Shown: positions 42,561 to 54,286, numbered from the stretch's first letter. The stretch: 64,000 nucleotides of DNA from Thalassia testudinum (GCA_037157565.1 JAZHRO010000013.1:38692501-38756500); one strand, 5' to 3'. Notes: generated by a model from the sequence alone, not told the origin. Numbers and translations are program-made.

Positions 42561-43160
42561 TCCCTTAGGAATCACAGGCACACCCCGGCAGCTAAGAGTG
42601 ATGCCTTTCCAGCATTCCCTTCAAGAGGGAGTAGTATTGTGGCAGAGTGTCCTTCCTGACGCAAGTAGAAAAAGTCGTAGAAGACCTGAAAGAAAGGCTA
42701 CAGTCCTCTTAGGTCAAGATGCAGACAAAGAATCAACGCTGGCGTCGCCGAAGCACCACAGTCGCCGTGCTAGTGCGCATCAGGCAACGTTGATGTCACT
42801 GCGCAAATCGTCGTAGTTGGGTGCTAGCGACGCGAATCATCGCCGATGGGTGTGCTTCTACGATCCACCGCTGCCTAACACACACTAGCCACGCTGAGCG
42901 CACCACTAACCGTGCACGAGCAGCCACCGCACAGATGCGCGTTGCCCAACGTGCGAAGGAGGGCCGCCCTGATTCGCCGTCGCCTGTGCGCGGTCTTCCG
43001 CCAGCGCAGGTGCACCCTACACGCGCGAGAAGCAACGCAAGGCCTTATGCCGATGTCGCTAGTGGTGCACGGCGAGGAGGAAGGGATTTAGGTTTAGGGT
43101 TTTGGAGGCCTTAAGGATGGGATACCAAGAGCCACGGTCTAGGACCGATGCCTGATACCA
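42561..43160 (-). other. Copia-6 leader, GC-rich
   Basis: From about 42740 to 43090 the sequence is GC-rich with many GCGC/CGCC words. Open frames on both strands (42598-43114) come from this composition. The primer site lies at 43146-43160. Confidence 0.6.
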
Positions 43161-43311
43161 AATTGGATGTAATGACTTAATTTCATTAGAAACTCTAAGG
43201 CACTCTTATATAAAGAGAGACCGTAGAGTCAAAAGTACAGAAATGTTCCTAAGGAACAAAATACCCATAACCCTTACAATAAGAGAAAATAAATGGCCAC
43301 ATATGCTAACA
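43161..43311 (-). repeat. Copia-6 5' LTR
   Basis: Minus strand begins TGTTAGCATATGTGG and ends CATCCAATT, next to the primer site TGGTATCAG. Confidence 0.88.
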
Positions 43312-43317
43312 TGCTAC

Positions 43318-46223
43318 TATTGTCAAATTGGTCAAAGTTAATGGGCAAGGAAGGTGTCATCGTGGAGGGGTAAGTTGCTCTCAAGGGGAGGTCACCTGGT
43401 CCTCTTGAAGTTCGTCTTAGCATCAATTCTGGTTTTCTATTTCTTCATGTTTAAGCCGCTAAAAAAAGTTCTAAACAAGTTGTTGCTTTTATATAAAAGG
43501 TTCTTCTGGAAGGGACCGAATAATCATGAAAGGTTCTTGCATTTGGTGGCATGGGATACGTTGTGTCAACCCAAGAAAAAGGGAGGTTTTAGTATTTTTT
43601 GAAAAGCCAAAGGGCGATTATCCAAATGATAACCACCCAAAATCATTCCATTTCAAAAAAGACGGGTTACATCAGATATTACAAAATAGATCTCCAGAAC
43701 ACTACCTAGAAGAAAATCGAATAAACAAAATTCTCAACATAGGAACTTTCTCCCCTGAAAAGCACCCCATTCCTCCCCAGCCAAACACCCCACAAAACCG
43801 CCAAAACCTTGACCCTATCCTTCTTAGATCTAAAGGTGATCCCTCCGCCATATTCATCACCTCTGCGGAATGAGGACTAGAAGGCAACCTCATCCCGATG
43901 GGCTATCCAATCGATCCCCATCCTTCGCAAAACCTGTACCACAAAAGGACACTGGAAGAAGAGGTGTTGGATGTCCTCATCAACTCTGCCACAAAGAGGA
44001 CAAATTAGGTCATCCGTCTGGCTCCATCTCTCTCTCCATCGCTTCGTCATGATTCTTCCCCTTCTCACCAACTAGGCGAAGATTTTCACCTTCAAAAGGC
44101 ACTCTGCCATCCAGAGCAATCTACAATCCCGCAAGAAGTCAATGTTCGAGCTGACCGTGTCACTCCCCAATCTGCGGAAGACCTTTGCCACCAAAAAATC
44201 TCCTTCCTCCCAAGAGAAAGCATTTTGGCCATCCTCTGGCACCCAACCTTCCAGCTCCCGCAACATCTACTAGAACTCTTCACATCTCTGGTCTGAAAGG
44301 CTCCCCTAAAAGTAGGACACCAAGCTCCATCCCAACAACTTCCTATCGTGGTCGACGGGTCCACAACACTCCCAAAAAGGTGAGGGAACCTGTCGCCAAG
44401 GGTACAGGCAACCTCCTACCAGTCGTCCTGCCAAAAACAAAAAGCATCCCCTTCCCCCAACGTGGGAGAGGAGAAACCACGCACCTTCCCTGCCATCATC
44501 GCCAAACCCCTAAGAAAGTGGGAGGCTCTTGAAGGAGGGGAAACCAGCGGCCCCCACGACAAGAAGGGGCCGTAACATTGCCGCATAACATCACCGAAAA
44601 GCCCCTGCTCCTGCCCCATCAACCTGGCAATCCACTTCGTGAGGAGGCTGATGTTCACCTTGCCCACATCCCTAACCCCCAAACCCCCTTCCTGTATCGA
44701 TCTACAAGCCTCCTCCTAGGCCACCAACCTCGCCCCCTACCTGCCAACCCCACATTAGCCCAGAAGAAATCCCTCATCAATCTCAAAATCTTCTCAATCT
44801 GGCACAATAGTCTAAAGACCGAGAGGAAATTCAAAGGTATGGATGCCAGAACTGCCTTCACCAAGGTTAGTCTTCCACCTCTAGATAGGAGCCTGGAAGA
44901 CCACCCCGCCAACCTCCCCTCCATCCTCTCCAGCAGAGGAAGCCAATCCTGTACCCTGAGATGCCAATCTGATAAAGGAAGTCCCAAATATACCAACGGC
45001 AAGAAGCCCAAATTTATCCCCAAGGCATCGCCCACCGTCTCTGCCTCTGCGACCAACAAGTTAAATGGAACAAAAGTTAACTTCTGATAATTTATCTGTA
45101 GCCCCAACGCCTCGCCAAAAGGATTCTCATCCTTCTAGCCTCTAGATCTGTACCCTCAACCAGAAATAGAACTTCTGTATCCTCAGCATAGGTTTGGGTA
45201 TTTATCAGTTAGATACTTTAATAAGGCTTTATTGCTTAAGTGGGTAAGCAAGTTATTGAAGGGTGGAGAGTCCATGTGGATCAAGTTGATGAAAGACTCC
45301 TATGGTGTCGGTTTGAGTTTGCGAGAGATGACTATGGCTAGGCACGGTGATTCCACCTTTTGGAGGTCTTTGGTGCCCATTCTGCAAGAATATGTGATAC
45401 TGTTTGCTCCAATCATAGGCCGAGGAAATTGACAGGTAGTGGCACTTTGGCGGCTTTTTTCCATGCTTATACCAGCTGCCTGGAAGCAAGCAAGACAGGG
45501 TAATGAATGTATGGGATGATCTTTCTAGCAGCTGGAATTTGGTCCTCCCCCTGGACCTTTTAGAGGCCACTTTTGCTGAGTTCCAGCGGTTAGTACCGCA
45601 AATTTGATATCTGAAACCGAATGGAACTAAACCTGATAGGTTGGCGTTGAAAGATAGAGTTTCACAGTGACAAGGGCCTATAAAAAGATCACAAGTGAGG
45701 AACAGGAATCTGATATTGGCAGTGATTGTGAGCTTTGTTGGAAGTTAAAGTCCCGCTAAAGATTAAATTGTTCGTGGCTTCTTCAACGAGACAGGTTGGT
45801 CACAAAAACCATGAGAAAAGGATGGCCACAGGATCTTGATGTTCACTGCCCCTTCTGTCATGATGATGAAGAAAATATCTCCCATCTTTTCTTCATGTGT
45901 AATTTTTCTAAGGAGGTCTGGCAGTCTTTCAACCTACACACAGCGGATGTTTCTTCTCTTGAGAACTTCTGCAGGTCTTTTGGAAACAATGTGCATGTGG
46001 ATACGGCTGGGTGGATCAAGGCATCAGGTATTCCGTAGTGCCTGTGGCTGCAATGGAACGGTATCATTTTCAGGAGTGAGAAAGCTTGGGTGGAGAATGT
46101 GTTGAGAGAGGCCTCTTTTCTTTCTGATTTTTGGCTAAATCGCCCAATCCGTTTCATTTTTTTAATGAAATTCTTTGGATGATTACCGAGCTTCGATGAT
46201 CATCCTCTACTCTTTTCAAAAAT
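43318..46223 (+). mobile_element. LINE-2: plus-strand LINE interrupted by LINE-3
   Basis: A second LINE of the L1 type, 5'-truncated, in two parts. 43340-43602 encodes VSSWRGKLLSRGGHLVLLK, RFFWKGPNNHERFLHLVAWD and LCQPKKKGGFSIF. 45190-46130 continues LDTFNKALLLKWVSKLLKGG, then the zf-RVT finger CPFCHDDEENISHLFFMC with FSKEVWQSF. The 3' end is at about 46223 (TCTTTTCAAAAATAA). The frame joins across LINE-3. Stops are present in both parts. RT motifs are absent, so truncation lies downstream of YADD or Copia-6 removed them. Confidence 0.85.
43598..45189 (-). mobile_element. LINE-3: minus-strand LINE inserted in LINE-2
   Basis: A 1.59-kb 5'-truncated copy of the LINE-1 family, starting just after the RT active-site region (EVLFLVEGT near 45165). 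It contains LGLPLSDWHLRVQDWLPLLE, RLLSRGGRLTLVKAVLASIP and the zinc finger CPLCGRVDEDIQHLFFQC. It ends with the family 3' sequence GGTTATCATTTGGATAATC and a short A-tail. A 14-base imperfect duplication flanks it (43584-43597 and 45190-45203). Frame breaks and stops make it inactive. Confidence 0.88.
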
Positions 46224-47312
46224 AACACCAAATACAAAACAAATAAACTATGATCCTCTCTACTTCAATCACACCAAGTCATCAGTCAGAGCAAACCCAC
46301 TACTTATCACACCAAACCAAACCCAACACATCATAAAACTTATCCAGTCATAAAATATAGCCTCATCCAGAGGCAGCCTTACGGCCAAGTTTACTTTGTG
46401 ACCCCTGTAAGACAAACTTATCCTGAGTTCTGCCTAACCATGTGAGAGGAGGGGTTTAGAAAACCTGGTTTACTCATGCCTCCTCTGACACCCTGACCAC
46501 CAGCATTTGCTACATATCCCATCTCTAACCTCATGTATTGCAATATCGACAACCATCGTCCACATTTGACTGTAGTTTCTCTCCGCCCATCTCTGTCCTC
46601 TGCAGCACCCTACGCCTCATATGATCACCTGCACCATCATCTTCCCCTGCTGCACCAATTCATGAACAGTCATTCCCTCTTTCATCATCCCCGACAGTTC
46701 CCTGTGAAATGGTTTGTCGATTGTCGCAAGCACTTAGCCTTATTTTCTCTACTGTTTATTTTGCACATAGAGTTCAGATCATACTACAAATGAGGAAAAC
46801 ACGCCACTATTCAGAATTTAGTTTTAATGACTCATGAACCTCTGAACTAACCAGTTATTTATTCAGTTTAAAGAGATGGGTTTGGAGGAATGGAAATTTA
46901 GAAGCCCTTGCTTGCTGTCATGCTTACAAGCATACAAGATGTGTTTCAGGTGAACGTTAGGATGTTATTTATTTAAGAGGTGGATCCTGCAAAAAATCTG
47001 GGATTGGAAAATGGTGGGAATGTTGTGGGTATGGGAGGAAAGTGCACTTGTTGATGAGTTGTTTTTCACTCCATTTATGAGTAGATTTGAAATGCCAGTA
47101 ATGGTTCCAAGTGAATGTGTTTTGAAGAATCACTTAAGAGATAGACACTAAACTCGAAAATATCTTTCCAATGCCATTTCTTTTTTTTTTTGGTAAACAG
47201 GAAAACCTTTTAATACCATTTTCCTAGTTTCTTTGCTGCTCACATTTCGATGATTGCCACTGGTAAATGATTGTTGCTGCACATCATTTGTTTATGATCA
47301 CAGTAAAGCAGG
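46224..47312. other. Single-copy intron-like sequence
   Basis: No gene or repeat recognised; the open frame at 46533-46793 is not convincing. Confidence 0.35.
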
Positions 47313-47416
47313 TTTTTTTTTTTTTGAGAAGATAAATGTGTAGGCCATGAGATTTGATCCCATGACCTCTTGGATGCTAATGGGAGGCTTTCGCACTGAG
47401 CCAATCCCTAGGTGAC
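47313..47416 (-). mobile_element. Short tRNA-derived SINE
   Basis: On the minus strand an A-box-like GGATTGGCTCAGTGCG is followed by a B-box-like GGATCAAATCTC at tRNA-like spacing, then CATTTATCTTCTC and a run of 13 A. Flanking words AAAGCAGG (47305-47312) and AAAGAAGG (47417-47424) form a one-mismatch 8-base duplication. The body is about 90 bp. Such elements are transcribed by RNA polymerase III and moved by LINE enzymes. Confidence 0.65.
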
Positions 47417-48250
47417 AAAGAAGGCATATTTTCCCACACACACATGTTGGTCGTGACTAGTTCTTTCAAATTGTAACAAGTAATTGGTATATGCTTAATT
47501 GAAATGTCTACACAATGTTAGTTAAAAAAACACACACACATAAGTAGCAATCCAAGTGCATTCAAGTTTTCTACAACTTATCCCACTACCCAACTCACAA
47601 TTCATACTAAACATATACATCGGCATATCACAGACTAATCCCACATATTAACAATCTGCAAAAACAAAACCAAGGTTATCCCCTAATTTAACTCCTCAGC
47701 AAAGTAAATAGAAACACAAGTTAGCCCCACTGCTCAAAAGATAAGTTTTTGCAGCTTAGAGCTCTCTTACTGCACCAAATATATAAAAGAACAAACATGC
47801 ATAAGATTACATATCCAGTAATCCAGTAAACCAGACAATAATCCAAACATAACAGAGCAAATGAGGATGCACGCATATGCAGCCTCCAGATACTGTATAA
47901 TGATGTAGGAGCTAACACCCCTTTGATCCTAAATCTGATAGTTCCTTCGGCTATAGTACACTCACTCTTGCTAGTACAACAACATTACTAGAGCAAAATG
48001 CCTCCTCCATCAATCTTGGCTCTTAAATTATGGAGTCAATGTTGATCCAGTAGTTGAAATCATAAAATTGAGAACAAATTTCTGTAAGGTACATTAAATA
48101 ATTGACCAGTACCATCCAATGCTGCCGAAATAAACCGTTATTCCCCCTATAGGCCAACAGATATGATATCAGAGCACACAGCAGAATTAATCCTCAATTT
48201 GTTCTGACCAAAACTCCACTAGACACTTCTCTACAACATCACCAACTTAC
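47417..48250. other. Single-copy intron-like sequence
   Basis: AT-rich, no recognised feature beyond a short CA run at 47529-47540. Confidence 0.35.
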
Positions 48251-48293
48251 CTGCATTTCCATTCTATTCATCCTGGATTCAATTTGAGATAAA
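48251..48293 (-). CDS. Candidate small exon A2 of the host gene
   Basis: A 43-base segment with acceptor TTCCTCACTATCACATCAAG and a perfect donor (ATGCAG|GTAAGT). Phase-2 entry gives LSQIESRMNRMEMQ, helical and in keeping with exons A and B, and it exits in phase 0 as exon B requires. Exon A exits in phase 0, so another small exon would have to lie between A and A2; I could not place it. Confidence 0.4.
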
Positions 48294-49577
48294 CTTGATG
48301 TGATAGTGAGGAAAGATTTTTTTTATTTTCCTTTTTCTAATAGTATGGAAGATTTGGGGTGAATCAAAGGTGATGTCCCTGTGGAACTAAGAAGACTAAA
48401 AAGACAAACATTAGAACCCTTGAGAATGACTCAGTTCTATCCAATCTGCAAACTGATTCCCACATTATTATTTCCCTCAGAAAAAGATATAATTTCCTAG
48501 AATAGCAGTCAGTGAAAGCACACTGTCTCTTCATTTGTCCACTCTAATATCCACTCCGATCCAAGAAAATAATTTAGTCTTGTTTTAGTTTCAAATAGGA
48601 TAGATAGGTTGCGATGCAACTCAAAATTTAAAGTAGGGTTGGCACAATTCGGCAACTACTGATCATGTATAACCACAAAGAGATCACAGCTCATTTGTGT
48701 ATCTATCTACACTTTGGAAACCATCTGCAGCCAAGTTGGAGACAACAAAGCTTGCAATATGTTTTGCTAGTCCATGAAAATAGATTCATTGATACAGAAT
48801 TAATAAAGCAAAATGGAGCATAAGCTAATAGATTCATGCAAGTTTTCTGATTTATCAATCTACTTTTGCAGAAAAAGTCTTTATAATTATTGGTCAACTT
48901 TAGATGGGGTCAAGCACAACTATTAGTAATAGCATGAGAGATTCATGAACAACAGTTCAAGCATAGAAACAAAGATGGTATTCCAGTCAGAAACATGCAA
49001 TACAGTTTAAAACATAGCATTCATTACAGAGACAACCGGGGAGGTGGCCAAGAGATCTAGGCTGGACTATTAGTTTTTAAAACAAAAATCTAACAAAACA
49101 GTAATCAGAGAATACCATAAAATGGTTCATTATATTTTAGCATGTAAGTGTGATGATTTTTTAGCATCCTATACAATAAAAGGCATGAAAAAACTACCAA
49201 TTTAAGCTTAGGCCTTGGGAGAAAGCAACTAATGTAACAATGAGAGGCTAATTAATTGCCTTGACTCAATTGCAAAAGGTAAAAATTATACACCAAATAG
49301 CTGCTTTAGGACGGATTTAAACAAAAAAATGATTACAACAAGGTAGCACATACACCATAAAAGTAGACTATTAACTGAGAGAGAGAGAAGGTTATAAGTG
49401 GCATCAAAAATTAGCTCAAGTAGCTAAGACAATTAGGTGCCATCCTGACATTATTCGATCAATCTCAGACATAAGAGTATACAGCTCCAATCTTCTAAAG
49501 ATTTCTACATGCTAAGATCGGTAACAAAATCTTTAGATCAAAAATAAATATACACAACAAAAAAAGATAAGATATAC
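48294..49577. other. Single-copy intron-like sequence
   Basis: AT-rich; a short GA run at 49378-49390. No gene recognised. Confidence 0.35.
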
Positions 49578-49697
49578 CAAAGAAAGATCATGCTGCAGTT
49601 CATCCTTCATTCTCCTAACATCAGAGGTCTTTTCCATTAAAGATGCAATATATGATTTCTTGCTGACAAGCAACCCCTTCAATTCCTCCAACCTGGT
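49578..49697 (-). CDS. Candidate exon A of the host coiled-coil gene
   Basis: Exactly 120 bases between acceptor CAATTTGCCTGCAG and donor TCTTTG|GTATAT, phase 0 at both ends. It encodes 40 residues: TRLEELKGLLVSKKSYIASL, MEKTSDVRRMKDELQHDLSL. Coiled-coil-like, no stop. It is the most upstream candidate exon found on the minus strand; the start of the gene must lie to the right, possibly outside the window. I do not recognise the family. Confidence 0.55.
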
Positions 49698-50913
49698 CTG
49701 CAGGCAAATTGCATAAGAACCATATCTACGAATTAGAAAGGATATTAGCTAAGCTTTCTTTCTTGAAACGGTTTAGGGTTTACAGCTATGCATTTCTTGC
49801 TTGGTAAAATTTGAGAATACAAGACAGAAGGCTTCCTTTCTCCCAAGAAGGATAGATATTTGTTTCTTGATTAGGTAAAAATAAAAAATACAAGTCAAAA
49901 ATTATGTTAGCCAAGTAGGTTACTATTGCAAGTAATCTCGATAAATGCCAATTAGCAACTCTTTTCTGAAAGTGAAAGGAGGTACTAACACCTCTCAAAA
50001 AAGGAAAGGAGGGACTAACCAAGGAAGTTAATCCCCTGTAATGACATTAATAAGGAGTGCTAATTATACCATGCATAAGTATCTAAACTGATGTATTGCA
50101 CCATCCATTGTTGAGCTAATTACATAATAAATTGCTAGCTATACCAAATAGCAACTGCATCTTCCCAACTGAAAGTCAAATAGATAAATCTTTTGGAAGG
50201 ATAGGTTTAAATAAATAATTTTTTAGAGGTAAAAGTTAAATAGATAGCAAACACTTCTGTTATGCAAAAATGAGAATGCAAGAACCATCCCCACATTCTC
50301 AATAAGAGAAACATTTGCACTAAAAGAATCATGGTATTTTAGAAAATCTAGGATTCTAGGTCACCAAGCCCTTGTTTAAGCATTTCAATTGGTAAGCATC
50401 TTGACCATGGATTCTTAGCAAGGTGACTTGGCTGCAAACTTTTGCTGCAGCTTAGCCAAGGGCAGTTAAACACTTGCCACACAAACCATCCATTTACCTG
50501 CAACAGGATTACCATGGGCATGCTGAAACAAACAAAATACAGCAGATAGAACCACCACCAATCTATCACCAGGTCACCCAAACAACTACACCAAAGTGCT
50601 TATATAATTATTCGGAGAACATGGCTACCAATGTCAAATATGCATTGTTGGAGTCAATGAACATGTATGAAGTCCAGTAGCAAAGCTTAGAGATAGGTTA
50701 AAGATATCTCAAAGGAGATCTTTCTAAAGTTTCCATTTGTTGATGGGATATCTGTTCCCTCAATGAGACAGGAAAATTGGATTTTTTTTGGAAAAAAAAG
50801 AAAGATTACTAAGTAATGCGTTGCCAATAAATACAAGGAATTACTAAGTAATGCTGAATGACCATGGTGACTGATTCTCTCTTTGGGTTCAGTAAATTGC
50901 AACTAGGGCAATC
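49698..50913. other. Single-copy intron-like sequence
   Basis: No repeat recognised. A minus-strand open stretch around 50690-50760 (GTDIPSTNGNFRKISFEI) has a weak acceptor and no donor. Confidence 0.3.
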
Positions 50914-51095
50914 TGTTGGGAACATAGTGTCAAATCCAAAGATATGGAGATTGAGAAGTGGTTAATATTAAGTAGGAAATAATATTTTGTCTTATCGAGA
51001 AAAAAGTCCTACACCTCTTTATTTAATAAGAGTGGGTAAATAGCACTACAAGATCAAGCATAAAAATAAAATGGCATAGGAGGGGTCCTATAACA
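50914..51095 (-). repeat. Copia-7 3' LTR (182 bp)
   Basis: Minus strand: TGTTATAGGACCCC at the start after the purine tract TTGAGGGGGAG; GTTCCCAACA at the end. Confidence 0.82.
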
Positions 51096-51539
51096 CTCCC
51101 CCTCAAGCTGCAGCAAAGATATTAATCATACTCAGCTTGTCACAACAATATCAAACGCAGAACGAGATAAAAATGTATAGATAATGCCCATTTGAATTAA
51201 ATATCTAGTCTAGTAACAATCTACCTCAACATGCTTTGTACACTCATAGAACATAGGATTATTGACAATATAAGTTGCAGCACGATTGTCACACCTCATC
51301 TCTATAGAAGCTTCTAGCTAAATATGTAAATCCTGCATGACAGATCTCCCCCAAATCATTTCTGTAATTGTCTGTGCCATAGCTCGATATTCAAACTCTA
51401 TGCTAGAGCAAGAAACAACGCTCTGCTTTTTGCTTCCCCAGATAACAAGATTTCCAACTACATAAGTGTAGAACCTAAAGGTAGACTTCCTATCATACCT
51501 GCATCCTGCATAATCAACATCAGAATATCCAATCACATG
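51096..51539 (-). pseudogene. Copia-7 RNase H
   Basis: The RNase H core reads THVIGYSDVDYAGCRYDRKS, FYTYVVGNLVIWGSKKQ, VVSCSSIEFEYRAMAQTITE. The C-terminal end is degraded at 51110-51310. It is broken at its upstream side by Copia-8; the CMHVIGYSD context resumes at 52965. Confidence 0.85.
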
Positions 51540-51697
51540 TGTAGAGAATTTTAGAGGGAAAATATTCTTGTTATTCTTGAAATGAGAGGCCCTAGCCCTC
51601 TTTATATACAGAGAGGCAAGGGCAAACATGGAAACCAGCCAAGATTTAAAAATAGTAAATCATAATCAAATATTCCTAATTAATTTATTTCCTAACA
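51540..51697 (-). repeat. Copia-8 3' LTR
   Basis: 158 bp; minus strand starts TGTTAGGAAATAAATTAATT and ends AATTCTCTACA. Confidence 0.9.
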
Positions 51698-52801
51698 CTC
51701 CTCCGTAAGTCGAGACGCGAGAGACGGCAAAGACTTAGATCTTTAAGGTAGTGAAGATCCACTCTATGTGGTAGTCCGCTCTTTGTGTCTTCAACCCTAG
51801 GTGTCCCTTCTTGTACACCCTCACAGAACCAATCAACATTTGGTTTCTTTTAAGACGCGTGAAAGTGTTGCCTGAACTTTGACATCTTAAGGCGACTCCC
51901 GTCTTCAATTTTTGTGTCTTCCACTCAACATATAAAGACCCAAACAAAAAATAAACTTAGAACTTGAGGGGCTATACACAAAGGCCCCAAAGATAAGACA
52001 CTAAAATCATAAACTTAAAAAATAACTTGACTTAATAAGCAAATAACCTCCCCTTTTTAAACCCTAAAATAGTCGGTTGTTCAAACTAAGGAACAAAACC
52101 CTAATCCTTCACAAACTTCATCCTCCTCAACTTTGTTCTATGCCGACACTCCCCAACGGTGAACGCCCCCTCAAGCTGAGGCGTCAGGGGCTCAGTGACC
52201 ATGACCATGGCGGTCTTGGACTCATTGAGGGACTGGACGACATGGACAACGCCTTAGTGGCGAAGTCACACAAGGCGGGAGGCGTCGACTCGCACAAGTT
52301 GGGAGGCATCAGCCCTAGCGAGGTCGAGGAAGGCATCCTCGACAACCTTGGAGAGCCTCGCCCTCGCACGGGCCTCCGAGAGGGCATGCTCATCGAGGAC
52401 TCACACGAGAGGGTACTACGTGAAGGTTATGGGCGCGAGCCTCCAAGGGGGCAGAGGGGCGTGGGCGCATCGAGTAGAGCCTTCTGTCGTAAAAGGCAAT
52501 GAAGACGAGGAGCAGCACGACGGTGGCGACAAGGGCGATGCCGTCAGTCGGCAAACACGATCAACAACGAAGTCCTGGCCCTGGCGGCCCCTTATCTTGG
52601 TCTCGATGAGTAGATCTAGGACTCGATCTCTACGGCAAAGGGGGTGCAGTACAAAATCTGACCGATCACGACGTTTTTCCCTTTTTTTGTTGTGCTGTAG
52701 TAGGGAGGTCGACAACGTTGCCACCGGAGGCCCCCCCTCTAGGGTTTCCTTCCTCTCTTCTTTTCTCCTTTTCCCACGAGATCAAACCCGCTCTGATACC
52801 A

Positions 52802-52959
52802 TGTAGAGAATTTTGGGGGAAAAATATTCTTGTTATTCTTGAAAGGAGAGGCCCTAGTCTTCTTTATATAGAGAGAGGCAAAGGTAAACATAGAAACCAA
52901 CCAAGATCTAAAAATAGTAAATCCCAATCAAATATTCCTAATTAATTTATTTCCTAACA
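52802..52959 (-). repeat. Copia-8 5' LTR
   Basis: 158 bp, about 91% identical to the 3' copy by eye; TGGTATCAGAGC lies immediately inside. Confidence 0.9.
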
Positions 52960-52964
52960 ACATG

Positions 52965-54281
52965 CATGGAAGTACAACTGGAAAATAATAAACCACGACC
53001 AGGTGCTTTCTTCAGTATTTAAGCACCTGCATAGCAGGATCCTAATGAAGCTTGGTAGGCCCATCTATGAAATGGCTCAATTTCCCCATTGCTAGAAAAA
53101 TGTCAAATCTAGTAATAGTAAGATGAAGGAGCTTATCGATAAGTTGCCTATAACATGTGTTATCAACAGGAGAAGACTCTGCATCAAACAGGTGTCCTTT
53201 AGGATCCATAAGAACATTGGCAAACTTGACACCCAACATTTCAGTTTCCTGAAAGACATCTAGTGCATACTTGCACTGTGAAATAACAATACCTTCCTTG
53301 CCTCGTGCCACCTTAATGCCCAAGAAATATCTTAAGTTCCCAAATCTGTCATCACAAATTTTTCTACTAATCTTCTTCACCTCTTTTATTCTTGCCTCAT
53401 CATCCCTAATAATAATGATATCATCCACATATACCAGGAGCATCACAACTCTATTGTTACTCTTTCGCGCAAATAAAGAAGTCTGCCAAGGATCTCTGAA
53501 GGCCAATATCATGCACCACTTCTAACAACTTTTGAAACCATACATGAGGACTTTGCTTAAGGCCATAGATAGCCTTCATAAGTCAAAATACACACTCCCC
53601 CTAAGTCTTGAAACCAGGAGGTTGCTCTATATAGACTTCTTCTTGAAGATCACCATATAAAAATCCATTCTTCACATCCAACTAAAATAGAAGCCAATCA
53701 TAATGAGCAACAATTGACAACAAAATTCAAACAGTCGGAAGCCATGCCACTGGAGAAAACGTATCAGAGAAGTCCACCCCATAAGTTTGGGTTAACTCCT
53801 TTGCAACAAAGTAAGCCTTATGCCGCAAAATAAATCTGTCTAGATTATATTTCAAGGCAACAACCTAGCGGCAAGCCACCAAATGAGCACCTCATGGTAA
53901 TGTAGTCAGCTCCCCAAGTCCCTCTGGAATGTAATGCAGCCATCTCGTCCTCCATGGCTTAACATAATTTTGGATCAAGCATAGCTTGCTGATAAAAGGA
54001 ATAGTATACGTTGTCAGTGTAAAATAAAAGAGACCAAAGAACCTACCTAAATTGAACTAAGGAAGAACACCTAGAGTCCTGTAGTGAGCACACGAATGTG
54101 GAGCCTTCCGAATAGCAATAGAAAGGTCCACAGTAAAATCAGGAGCCTCGACCCCAGGAAGCTCCTCAATAATAGGAGAAATCGGAAGAACCTGCAAGAA
54201 CATAACTAGAAAAGGAACATCAGTATCATCAATATGTACCTGATCTAAGGGAGATAGTAGCATAGGGGAGGTGTCTTGGAG
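52965..54281 (-). pseudogene. Copia-7 reverse transcriptase
   Basis: RT at 53042-53512: SNNRVVMLLVYVDDIIIIRD (intact YVDD), FGNLRYFLGIKVARGKEGIV, SQCKYALDVFQETEMLGVKF, then LHLTITRFDIFLAMGKLSHF. Upstream at 53530-53960 are broken forms of the RT N-terminal blocks. Around 54057-54250 the linker reads DLSIAIRKAPHSCAHYRTLG, the usual copia IN-RT junction. Several stops. The frame is broken at 54282 by Copia-9. Confidence 0.85.
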
Positions 54282-54286
54282 CATAT

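Larger units (their letters stand above)
38687..43311 (-). mobile_element. Copia-6: 4.6-kb degenerate copia element
   Basis: Two 151-bp LTRs (5' at 43161-43311, 3' at 38687-38837) enclose leader, partial gag, protease, integrase, RT and RNase H on the minus strand. LTRs differ at about 19 of 151 positions by eye. The LTR end abuts TGGTATCAGGCATCGG, the primer site. Five-base flanks AAACG (left) and TGCTA (right) do not match. It belongs to the same family as Copia-9. Confidence 0.88.
51540..52959 (-). mobile_element. Copia-8: complete 1.42-kb non-coding LTR element
   Basis: Two 158-bp LTRs (51540-51697 and 52802-52959), a primer site TGGTATCAGAGC directly after the 5' LTR, and a perfect 5-bp target duplication, ACATG at 51535-51539 and 52960-52964. 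The 1.1-kb interior has no gag, protease, integrase or RT. Its open frames on both strands (52077-52806) reflect GC-rich composition. LTRs differ at about 14 positions by eye. It is a non-autonomous element that must have used enzymes from a coding relative. Confidence 0.92.

Noticed and set aside
42598..43114. Open frames in the Copia-6 leader
   Set aside because: GC-rich untranslated leader; open on both strands, no gag motif.
44185..45087. Plus-strand open frames over LINE-3
   Set aside because: They are antisense to the recognisable LINE reading frame.
52077..52806. Open frames of 141-152 codons inside Copia-8
   Set aside because: Antisense or out of phase with the element, no known domain; stops are rare simply because of GC content.
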